NCBI GenBank assembly: GCA_018806985.1
Contig: JADANN010000437.1
Span: 274,501 to 338,500, forward strand
Direction of reading: 5' to 3'
From: Angiostrongylus vasorum
Taxonomy: Eukaryota > Nematoda > Chromadorea > Rhabditida > Metastrongylidae
DNA length: 64,000 bases
The notes under the pieces are model-generated. The model made no database searches, was not told the origin of the DNA, and saw only the letters and a program-made list of their open reading frames with translations. Positions 24,901 to 37,200 of the stretch are shown piece after piece; position 1 is the first letter of the stretch; every line of letters begins with the position of its first letter. Position numbers and translations under genes: made by a program.

Positions 24901-25115
24901 ACCTACACGTTGGGCGGACGTGTTCGTAAACAAACTTAATCAGCTGTACCGGCAGCTGCAGTTGTTTTACAGATCACGGTACGAGACTCGCAAGCGATAC
25001 CATGCTCGAACAAGACCACCACCATGGACTACGATTGCGAGAGAAAGGAACGAATGGTATATGTGCTGGGGTCCGCACAGCTAGTGAAGACGGACCGTCC
25101 AAGTATCCAAGTAAG
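21990..25115 (+). mobile_element. RTE-type non-LTR retrotransposon, lineage 2, broken
   Basis: A second RTE with clearly different protein. 5' leader to about 22235; start region (LLCTYNARTL, then TDADLHALL and [12 protein letters not shown]); endonuclease ([11 protein letters not shown], then THAEIDHILTNRRWCLLD at 22845); reverse transcriptase (GTAPGPDNVTADFL at 23580, NYRPICLLSVLCKLF at 23753, FVDYEKAFDSVETN at 23957, FADDIVIFS at 24250 with an intact catalytic box); C-terminal part (RWAGHIMRRTDDRWTKRTVQ at 24807). The 3' end encodes ARERNEWYMCWGP and has 'gtgctggggtccgcacagc'. Frameshifts near 22370, 23350 and 24030 and stops disable it. It ends about 95 bp from the innexin stop codon on the opposite strand. 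Confidence 0.88.
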
Positions 25116-25208
25116 TTATTGAACTGTACAAGACTACCATATGTTACCGATGCGGCCAGCCCTCCATTGTGCTACCAATGTTTTGTTAAACGCATAAGAT
25201 TCTCCTGC

Positions 25209-28200
25209 TTACCCATAGTTCCTCCACATTTGTTGAATGATGTCCGATGTGATGACTTCATTAGCATGAGCGCTAATCATGTTAAGAATCACCAACATGT
25301 CCGCGTTGATTTGGTGCTGACAAAAGTCGTTCATCAATTTTTCGTCGGTAGTTGATGACTTGATGAATCTTTAATGAATGTCGATTGGTATAGGAAACCA
25401 AGCAAAATAGCCCTTAACCCAAAGTCATGAGAAATTATACAATTGCAAGTGGTATAACGGTTGTGGTAAAGCGATATTCTAGTTATATAGTAGTGGTAGA
25501 TGTATCAAAGATAATAAAGTTGATGTTGATATATTCCGAGTTTTGCTCATGTCTCAGCCTCCTTGTGGTTATAGTTCACATCATACAAACCATGGAAAAA
25601 AGAACGAACAGTACATAAAAAGTTGGGATATCTTGCACCTTTTATCAACTCAGGAAATCTGCTGTGGTAGATAGACAGACGAACAGACAGAGAAGGGGAG
25701 GGAGGGAGAGAGACGAGCAATAACTGTTTTTTGAAACCGTCATGATAAATAGATCTAGGACCGAATTTCCATGCTGTTTAATTTAGTTCAACAAAGCGCA
25801 AAGGGTGATTTAGTTGTTGGCAAAGCGGACAATGCTGGTGGCCTAGTAGAGTTGAATTCTCCCTTCAGGGTTTCCTTTAAAATGTTTGACTACCCGATCG
25901 TCCTTATCTTCCTCATATGCGTTTCATATCCTGTAACTGTGTACTTGCGGCTGTTATCCATCGTTTGTCATTAGAACATGTCATGTGAACGGTCCACATT
26001 ATTTTCAACATCCTGCCATATGAGTGCGAGACTTTAATCATTAATCGTCGACGAAGTCAGAACTTCGGGTCTTCGCTTTCACTTATATGGTATGCGATAC
26101 TCCTACGATCATCGCATTCAGTAATCTTATCATTTATCCTTCTCTATACTCTTCATTAGGTCTTCGATGATTTTGCACGCACTCTGAGGTGCTCACTTAG
26201 GTCATTTCTTCTCGCTCTGGTCAGCAACTGAGCCATTCATCGTGTTAAATCCCTAGTCAAGGTTTACATACCTGAAGCTTCAGATATATTCGTTGTGTTG
26301 AGCATGAACTGGGCATTAGCTAGCAATCCTTTTCTCAATGAACATCGTCCTTTGGACGTTCAACCCTAAGAACGAGTTTTCACGCGTAGGCAAAATTCGC
26401 AAACATTCGTTCTGCCTGGTTGATTATTGGTGGTATAGGGACGATGTCACTGCCAAGGTGAAGTTGTTTTACCCACAAACTTTCATCTCATGTTATCTCA
26501 TCTTAGTTTTCTTAAGATATTCTGAAGAGTTGCTGTGAATAATTTAGGTGAGATACCATCGCCTTTCAGAATCCCATTCATTAAGCCCGTTGAAGAATGA
26601 TGAGGTTTTCTCGATATTCCTATTCAGCTCATGAAAGGTGTTTGTATATTAAGCACAGACGCCTTACTTGTCCAGAACCTCCATAACTCCTTGAGTCTCA
26701 AGACATTTTTTTGAATCAATAACAAGGGATCCGGTTAGCCTACTGCGCTCTCGCGACACTTAAACAAGCTTCGATATGGTGCAGAGGCAGACATCGTGCT
26801 GAACCAATTATGAAACTCTGCTTGCTCAAGTGCCTGCTCTTCATCTAATATTCTAGTGCCTTGGGATGTGTTCGAACTGACAACAGATCCATACTGGATA
26901 CCTTTAACTACTGCGTCACACGACTCCTTTAGTTTTCTGTTAAAGGCTAGAACTTTGCAATCTAATAGATAACCTGTGAGGAAGAAAGCCGGTTAGCTGA
27001 TGAGGGTGGTGGCACGCCCACGTACCACTCGCTCCATTAGATTCATCATCGGACATAAGTTGGTTGTCTCCAGAAGTTCGTACGATTCCACGCAGCTGTT
27101 CTCGATCTCCAAAAATCCTTCGGACTTGTCTCACATGGGTTAACCTTACTGGAGCATCGTGAATATAAAGATGATTTATGAATAAGTTTGTTTGACACAA
27201 ATATACTATGTAAACACGCACTCAAAGTAGTATGGTTGGTGTGTGTAGATCACAGAAATTTTTCATTCGGTTAGAAATGCGTGAGCATTCACACATCTTC
27301 GTGATCCTGTCGTGAAGAAATAGTTAGTCAACAAAAAGTCTCAGTTCTTTCAAGTACTGAGTTGGCAGCACCCGAACAGTCTTTTTCGAAACTGCTAGGC
27401 TTCAATACAGAAGAAAGACATAAAGTTGAACTACAGGAGTCCAATATCCTTCGAAAAACGTTTTGCCGTAAGGCTGAGTGGGAAACCAACTAGAAAAGAG
27501 GAGCAGATATTGTTGTGATCTCTACTTGATACTTGACACTTGAACGGCTCGTCCTCATTAGTTGTGCGGGCCCCGGCATAATCACCATTTTTCGAAGATT
27601 TGCTGTTTAAGCCATTGTGGTTACCTGGAATCCCGAGGACAGCCTGGCCAAAGTCTGCCCCAGGTCGTCACCACGACAGGCAGTCGCAGCTCTCCTGGAT
27701 CAGAGAGAGATTTGCCATCATGCGATTTTGATACCAGGACGGTGGTGGATCCTGGTATTGGTTTACTCTTAGCTAGGTTTTCTAGTGGAAAGGCCGGCCT
27801 CCTTCTCAGCTTGGGAGACCCTCCCAGAGGGACGGAATCCTCCCGCTGTACACCGCAGTGCGACACCCAGGAACACCTCCCAGCCACTATGAGGCGGTAA
27901 ACCCTTGGGAATTCTATGGTCTTTATTTTCAAGAATCTATTTGTATTAACAATGAACAATCCCTGAAACTATCGATTCGTGAGAAAAATGTCGTATTTGG
28001 AGGAGAAATAATTTCAAGTACTAGTTTGCCCTTCCTTTTTAAAAGGATAAAGGGTAAAGCTCTCGACGTTGATCAATCCCCTGAGTTTTACGCCATGCAT
28101 TCGACTTCATTAAGCATCGTTTGGAGGTGATTGAGTGCATATCTGGCCTTTACAATGACTCGCGGTGCCCTGACGATGTATCGAGCCAGTCAGCTATCCT

Positions 28201-31200
28201 CACAGACGAGTCGAGTACCAATTTGCCCACTCTGGAAAGGATGGAAGGTTTAGTGGGCCAAGGACACGGGATCGATTCCACGTGTGTGTTGAAGGGCGCC
28301 TCAGACACAGACTCAGCTGCGCCACACGCGCCCTTTTTACCATTCTTTTTTATACTTAGAAATTGTTTGATGCTTGGTCAAAAATGAACACCTATAAATA
28401 TTTACTACTAAGCTACTACTTATATGATGACTTACTGGAGTATAGTGTAGAATGAACTTACGTACCTTTGTACATATTGTAATTTTTGCGTGTTCACTCG
28501 CGTATAGTATGCCAGATTGATGGCGTCAATAGCGGTGACAAATCCCACAACGATGAACCAGAAATACAGAAAGAGGAAAATCTTCTCATTAAACATATTC
28601 AGTGATAACACACACTGAATAGAGTAACGTTGCGAGTTCCCGAGAACGCGAACCTGATATTGAACTGTTACTAAGATTATTATTAATAATACTGATATTG
28701 TTATTGTTTCTATTATTGCTAGTATTAAGGACCTTCCCAACGGTTTACCACCTCATTGTGGCTGGGAGGTGTCCCTCGGTGTCGAGCTGCCATGTACAGC
28801 GGGGGGATTCATCCACCCAGCAGGGTCTCTCAAGATGGGAAAGATTCCGGTGTTTCAACTAGAAAGCCCAACTAAGAGTAAACCAATACCACGATCCGAC
28901 ACTGTCCTGGCATTAAATTGGTGGCTTGGTGGCAAATCGCTCTCTAATCCGCTAGGACGGCGGCTGCCCTGTGGTGGTGATGACATGAGGCGGACTATGG
29001 CTAGGCTGACCTGCGAACGCTCGAGAACCACATTGACTAAACCAGCAAAACTTCGAAAAAGTGGAAACAATACTGGTGCCCGCAGAACCAATGGAGACGA
29101 GCCATGCAGGTATCCAAGTATTAAGGATCGGGTGTGTATGGTACAGTGGCTGGAGGTATCCCCCTACAACACACACGTGGGGATTGATTTGATCTCTTGC
29201 CTTGAGCTCACCTAACCTTCCGTCGCTTCAAAGTTGCCAGTTTGTTATCAAACTTGTTTGGGGGAGATAACAAAAACGCTGACTTGTTACATCAGTAACC
29301 TGTCCTTAGGACTCATTGTATATGCTAGATGTGGACTCAGTCAGCTCCATGATCCTTGAAGGAGTCGATGTCGATTGGATGGCTCATCTCTCAGACCATT
29401 GTCATTACTGTTGAAAAGAATAGAACGTTCGAAGATGATCAGTCCTCTAAGGATTTTTAGTGGAGGTCTGCAATTAATTGTATTGCAAAGGTTCACCCAG
29501 GGTGAGGCTGGTCCGTACCAGATGATCCGAGTTTGTGTAGGCCTACTAAGATTCTTTCGATTTCCCGATGATGTCGTACTGGCACAATTGCAAAAAGTTC
29601 AAGTGATGACAACGGAATGGTTATGAAGAAAATGGTATGGGAATCTTTGGTCACAGCTTGACACTGACTTCTGGAAATACTACGTTGCACCCATCGTGAC
29701 CATAAGACCTAAGACCTCAAGGCTGCTTCATCTGTAAGTTCTCACTAGAAGCAGTTTTCGTTTGTTTTGGATTGAGTACGATTTGTAACCGTGAAACAAG
29801 CTGCTTCTGGAATGAAAACAATTGCTGGCACTGGTTTACTTTTTAGATAGCCGTTCTATTTGGGATATTGAGTTTTTTCCCAAAGTATCCGACCGTACTA
29901 GAGCTACAATAGTGTAAATCACAGTCCGACACCCAAGTACATCCTTTTCCAAAATCTAAAAGTTTCTTAGCTGAAGTATTTCGAAAACTTTTATTAGTTC
30001 TATTGAATATTATTACAAACCTGGAAATCGCACATTGCTATACGTGGAAAATTACCTGAAACGTAGAAATCATTCATTCAAATTGTCAAGTTCGGTGCTT
30101 TTGAGGAAAAAGTTATGTTGTTGTGAATGGATCGATGTAGAGTGCATTTCATTTTCTTATTTTTACTGTGGAAGTTTCATTTTTTCTTCCCCAAAAAACC
30201 TTCATAATCGTCGCTGAACGATTTTGACCGTTTTTTCCAGGAAATGTTGTCAAGATTAAACGGTTCTCAACCACTGCTAATTCCATAAACCCATGAAGAA
30301 AGGCTGTTCTACTTATTTTGTTTCTGTCTTTCTTATAATAATAAGGGATAAAGGTCTCGGCGTTGATCAATCCCTGATGGATGGCCATGCATTCAACTTT
30401 ATTAAGCATCGTTTGGATGTGATAGAAATACATATCTGGCCGGTACAATGACTCATGGTAGCCTACAGATGTATCGAGGCAATGCTACTATCCTCCCAGA
30501 CAAGTCTGGTACAAATTTGCCGACCTCGGAGGGTGGAAGGCTTGGTGGGCCACAGGCACATTTTTTCTTATATAGAAGTAAAATAAAACTGACCACTAAG
30601 CTCCCAATCGGTGCCAGTAAGGATGTCGCTGAGTATGTGGACACCCCCAATATGGATCGTTTTGTCCAAGAAATTTATTCATCATAATAAATTGCATGAC
30701 TAGATTGATCACGTAGAGAATCTTTGTGATCAAATACACACTGAAACACTTATACTTAATTTAATTGGAATCAACAGGGTTTTCACCAAACATCAATTTT
30801 ATTCTTAGCGCTGAACAGTATGGAACTTGCACCAACTAAATATTACTGATCGATAACTACTCTTTGCATTAATAGAATTAACAGCTTTTCACTAATCATC
30901 ATGTGAACTCTCAGCAGTGACTCACATATGGAAATTGTTGTAGAAGAGTATGGGGAAATGAATTAAAGCAATGAAAGAACCTTCTATCCGGAAGATGTCT
31001 TAAGAATTCTCGTTTTTTAAGTTCAGAAACATCGAACGAACTTGCAAACATATGTGCCATTGAGCTGACCAAACCTAAGAACACGTGTAAGAAGAGTAGC
31101 GCCGTCTTGTCGTGTCATTTGAAGCTGAACGCTGTCCTCTAGATGTGTACAAATCGCCGCCACTTTTTTTCTCCTTTCCTGAATCCTGTAAAAAATCACT

Positions 31201-34200
31201 TGTAAAAAAGAGCACCCACCACGGGAGGCTATGTAGCGATTACGGTATTCATCCCCCCGACTCTAAGTTTATCATCAATGGACCACGCAGTTCACGTTTC
31301 AGCAATACTTTAAGGACAGCTAAGATCTTAATTCAATGTACTATTCGATAAAAAGATACGAAGAAATCAAAACTAAAGTCTAAAAGTATGAAGGGTTCGG
31401 CGGCCTTCAACTCTTCTAGAAGTCCTATGCATTCAATTCTCTTCATAGTGTTGACTAAATGCATATGTGGCACATTCAATAATTTGTCATGGCGTATCGG
31501 CGAGTCAGATCAGAATTTTCATTCCGCCGTACAAGGATGTTACTAATTTTTCCACATTTGCAACTAAAGGCAAACAACAACAAATTATCCTAATCTCACA
31601 GAGTTTGAGGGGAAACAAAGAAAAAAGAAACTGTACTAAACTTTCGTATCACCTTATCAAAGAGGATAAGCAACTTCCTGGATAGAACTTATGGATGAAT
31701 TTGGTAGAACACATAGGAAATATCACAATTTTCAAAGCATTTATTTCATTATAAGAATAGTAAATGCATGCCTAGACTGTATAAGTCATTTCACTGTGCT
31801 AAAGAAAAGTCCGGAAATTCTTAGTGGTTCCGTTTTGCACTATTCTGATATAGTCCTTCCAACGGTTGACTGCCTCATCGTGGCTGAGAGGGGTTCCTTG
31901 TAAAGCAGGGGGGATTCGTCGCCCCAGCAAAGTCTCCCTTGCTGAGGAGTTCAGCGTTTCCGTCAGGAAGCCCAGCTAAGAGTAAACCAATATCAGGATC
32001 CACCACCATCCTGCTACCAAACTAGTCGAATGTTGTGGTGGTGACGACTTGGAGCGGACTTTGGCCTGGCTGACCTCGGGAAGCCAGGGAACCACAGTGG
32101 CTAAGCCAGCAGAACTCCCAAAAAAATGAAGATTATACTGGGGCTCACACCACCAGTGAGAACGGGCCATCCAAATATTCAGGTATTCAAATAATTCTTC
32201 TGATATGCACCCAATTACTTTCAATGGAATATTTGATAAACGGTTGATCAAATCCATCTTTTTCTGCAATGTTTCTATTTCTTTCTCGTCTACGCGTCTC
32301 GCTTTTTGGTTCCTATCAAAAATTACTGTGCGCAAGTAGCGCAGTGGTTACAGGTGCTCTGCAATAAACACGTAGTCATTGGTTCAGCCACGCGCTCAGG
32401 TTTCACCAAGTTTCCCATCCCTCCAAGATCGCCAGATTGGTACTGTACTTGTCCGGAAGGATGAAAGCACTGACTTGACACATCGGAATGCCACGTCAAG
32501 TCATTATATAGGCCAGATATGCATTCAATCACTTCTGCGATCTTTAATGATAGCGATGCGAATTAATGACACGGCTTGATCGGCCCAAAGAGATTTATCC
32601 CTTTTTTTTGTAAAAAGCACTTCAGAAAAAGCCACTTTGGGCACGCAGTTGTGGACTTAGTCAACGCTGCCAGTCTCTCTAGTAGGCCCGGTATATCTGT
32701 GAGGTCTGGTTGGATTGGTAGTAGTAGGTTCAGTGTCCAGGAATGAAGTGCAGTTTTTCTACCACTTGACCCGCACTTCCTATAGTAAAGATTAAACCTA
32801 TATTCTTCTCGTCAGCGAATTTACACGTGGAATATGAATGTGACTGCTCAATCAAATGAGGTGGAGCGAAATTGTTGTGCTGCAATTTTTCGTGAATATC
32901 TAGAAATGTATGTTACCTCCGATGTTTCTGCGGCAACTGCTAGTCGGACGAGATTTTCAACATTCAAACCAGATTTGTTGTTAACTTGACTCCAGAAAAT
33001 CACTGGAAGATAGAAGAATGCCGCTTCCAGGGCCATGATGAACGGTACCCATTGATAATAAATTAGCTGCTGTGCGACCCTTAAACGGAGTCAATTCAGG
33101 ATATGTTGACTGCCTGCTGCGAATTCTGCCAATAATATGAACATTCTTCAAACGATTAACTGTCTCATAATGTGGAATATAACCATAATGATGCTGAGAT
33201 ATTTACGAAACTCCGGACCGCTGGTGTCTACGGTGGGTGTCTAACACGCCATTAACCTTTCCGAGGGCTACATCTCAGCACCATTATGGTTATATTTCAC
33301 ATAATAACCTCCCATTAAAAAAAGGCTAGGTAGTAAATAAAAAGTGACGACATTGTGATTTATATTGCAGCTTCAGCTCAACTGGGTTCAATGTCGATTT
33401 GCGCTCCGCGAAACGAAGGACTCGCATGCCGTGGTAGTGAACACGTTAGCGCCGGAAATGGTAATAGCGTGTTCCGTTCCCACCGCAGACACCAGCGGTC
33501 CCGAGTTTTGCAAATATCTCAGCATCATTGAAGTTATATTCCACATAATACTCTGCTATTAAAGAAAAGTGTAGGCAGTAAATAAAAAGTGACGACATCG
33601 TTTTACAATGTTTGTTGATGGAATTCAAACTGCGATGTGCATAGGGAGTTCATGCCCTCATCAGGGTCTCGAGCGAGTCAGACTTTTTTTCAGATTAGAT
33701 TAGATTTTTTTAGATAGATTGCTGTCAACTTGACCTTTCCAGGCTCTGAGGAAGACGAAATCCGCCGAAACGTTAGCTTATTCGTGAATAAGGAATAAAA
33801 TAACACCTCGCGTTTGCTCAACAAGAATACGGAGAATTATCCGACTTTTTATCTCAAAACTCTACTATAGAATCACTGCCATCCTGCTAGCAAGCTAGTC
33901 ACACAAACACCAATGCAATACTCGCCGAGGACTACACGTGGTCCTCACCTTAAAACACCCTAGCAAGGCTACCTTACAGAAAGCAAAGAAATGACATATA
34001 GCACAAATGGCAATAAAGCAGCTTTAAAATCTGATGATCTAAGTAGTCTCGTCTAAGATATCATTCACAGTTGGAAGCTGATGGAAAGAAGGAATTCATG
34101 ACTATTATTTCTTGCCCTAGATTACAACACCAGAGCTATTTCCTCAACTGCTTATCGTCTAGATAGTGCAGGTCGAGTCGAAATCTAATCATGTTAGAAA

Positions 34201-37200
34201 AGAATAAAAGTAAGCAAACCAACACAAGCCAATTAAATGACTGGACGTGTCAAACACGAAGAAGAAATCCTCTCAGGAGGTGCCAATGACATAGGCTACA
34301 TCGGCCACCTTATAGTTATACATCTCTTCAACATTTATGGGATTCTCTCACCTTGCTTGGTCATTTCCACGTGAAAAGAATTTTGCTATTATCAACTGCT
34401 AATCCCGAACTTGTGCAACTGATAAGAACGAACTTCCAACAAGCAGTCTTATAAAATTTTCCTCAGGACTTTAACATCATAACATAGAAGGCCACAGTAT
34501 ATAAATACAGTTTCGTAATCCAGAGTAGGAGGAGTAAAGAAACGTGAAAACCGCTGATTTGCTCTTTGCAGGAAGTTTTCTTTCCATAGATATTCCAGAA
34601 ACCGACTATCCTTTAACCTCAGTGTGACTAATCAACAAGTATTTTTTTATTGATAAGCCAATACGAGGTTCATAAAAAGAAACTTTATTCGGACAACGTT
34701 TTGCTACTTCCCTCTACCTCAAGAGCCGTTTTGGTCCGACCCGATGGTCCACAGTTCTTCTTTCTTCCGATGTGGTTCTTTGGGATCGCACCGAGTCGAA
34801 ACTAGTGAGGAACATTATTTCGTAAAAGATTCCACATAGGAAGACGACACAAAGGATTTTCTTCTGTGAAGCCTAAGTTGTTGTCAAGAGCATGAAGAAA
34901 GTAATAAACTTGAAGAAGAAAAACCAGTAGAGATTACCGTGCTTGGTTGTCCTGTCCAAGATGGGCGGGTCTTATTGACTTCAATTACTATAGGAATTAG
35001 AATTTAGCTTTTATTTATCGCCTAATCTTTTTTTCACTACAGGATACTATGTGAAGCACAACCACAAGGATGCTGATATATGAACAAAACTTGGAACCTA
35101 CTTGTGGTTGTATTTCACATAGTACCACTCTGCCATGAGAAAAAACTGGAGGCAAATCAAAAATTGAGATATTATGAATTCGATTGCAGCTTAAGTTTAG
35201 CTGGATTCGATACCAATTTGCTCTCCCTGTTAGGGTAAGAAACTGGGCGAGAGAAGGCCAAACCAAAGGCTTCGATTGGCGTAGTGGAAAGCACATGAGC
35301 GTCCGTTAATGGTAATTCCGGGTTCGAAGACCGATGTCCCGAGTCCTGCTCAGTGTGCTCTACAAGATATTCACGATCTCTATCCTATAATGCATATCAC
35401 GTTTAATAGTTGAGTAAATAGGATTACAACAGATATAATACTTAATGAATCGCATTCAGAAATGTGGCCAGGTTTAGAGAATTCTGTGGAGAATACCATC
35501 TCTCTCCGTTGATTACGAAAAAAGCGTTCGACTACGCCAAAGAGAATGTCGCCAGGTCGCCAAAAGCGATTACATCCAATATGCGAGATCTATCCAACAC
35601 CCGTGGAATTTACGACGAAAATACAGCCGTTCAACTAACCTTTCATTTAATACATAGGAAAAAAAAGGTCGACAAAGTGACGTTATATCACCAAATATGT
35701 TAACCTCCGTACTGTGGCGAATAATGAACTAGCATTCGTGGAAACAATAAAGGTGTGAACACTGGTGGAAATTTCCATACAAACTTCATCTTGTCGGCGA
35801 CCATCTTCTCTAGCTCTTGCAAAAAAAAGAGATGTGCTGAAGAAACACAGCAAAGATGAGACATACCAGTTAATGAAAAAAACCTTCGATGGAAAGGCAA
35901 ACAAATCAAACCAGGTGGTTCTCTGATTATAGAGTAAGCAACCATAGGCAGAGGTTGGGCTGCTCAGAGAAGCTGCCGTAACTGGTATTCTGCGTTCGAA
36001 TTTTTGACAGAATGGTCAGAACTACTATGTGCCTAAGATGTGGGTTAGGTTGACATTTCAACCACATCCAGAATTCTACACGTCATTCACAGAGCGCTCA
36101 TGTTGAACTGGATAGTTCTAACACTTGAAAGCTATTTTTGTACTAATGATCTAGGAGAATACATATAGAAAGCAAAGCAGATGTAGGCTTATCTTTTATG
36201 GAGAAATTACTACGTATGGACGGGGAAAAGAGTGAAGTGGACCACGAGGGTTGAGTTGTACTCTAAGACGATTATCTATAATATGGGTTGACATGTTTAT
36301 CGCTTACTTCAACCACTAGTATCCACAGCTGGAAACGACTTTGGATCACATAATGACACTAGCTGGCTCCACCATGGTCGAAACAAACCGCGAACTATGG
36401 CGGAGGAAAAACAACAAATTGAAAATGAGCTGTGACTCTCATTATACGGCCAAGTGCGGATCATCTAGCTATTCAAATGATACGAACACTGAATCTTTTT
36501 AGTATCCATGACAGCATGGATAATCCAGATTACCTATATTTTTGACTTACTATGAAGTTTTCAGGTCTGAAAAAGAATGAGAAATGAGGTAATGAAGCTA
36601 AAAAATGATGATCAAAACGATGATACCTCGTGTCGACAGATTCTGGAATCTTGTCATCTGGCCGCACCCAGTATGTGTTATACACGAAACAATAGTTTTC
36701 AGCATATTGCTCCCAGGCTTTCGTGAACTGTAAATAATATTAAATAATATTTGAAATTAGATCTCCATGTAGTCGTCTCTTCCTGTTCCTTCCCTTTATT
36801 TCCCGTCTCAAGAATATCTACTGATTCAATGATTTTTCTCTACTCATAGTGGGTTTTTTTTCTTTAAAAATCATCTATTTCATTTGCAGAATACATGTAA
36901 CAGATTCCTCAAGCATAAGTTCCTTGTAAGTCTTCAACCACTTCGAATGCTCTTCGTAGGGAGCGTTGTTGAAAAAGCGTACTCGCAACGCGGTAAATTT
37001 CCCAGCTGCTGGTAAATTTCGCTATGTATTGGACTAAGACGGCTACTCTTCAACACTCATAGGAACCATCACTGCATCCATAAACGGAGCACATTATGTG
37101 GTATAAAAGTTCAAATCTCTTTGACAGCTACTTCCATTTAGCAGCAGTCGATGACAGAAAGGATGCGTATGTTGCCTCAGCAGTTCTCTCTTCCTGAGTT

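Noticed and set aside
25680..25715. Simple repeat rich in GAGGGA
   Set aside because: Short low-complexity stretch in an intron with no further structure.
27050..27150. Exon-like minus frame as an extra innexin exon
   Set aside because: The innexin exons on both sides (28466 and 25368) already join in phase and this stretch has no innexin motif or good acceptor.
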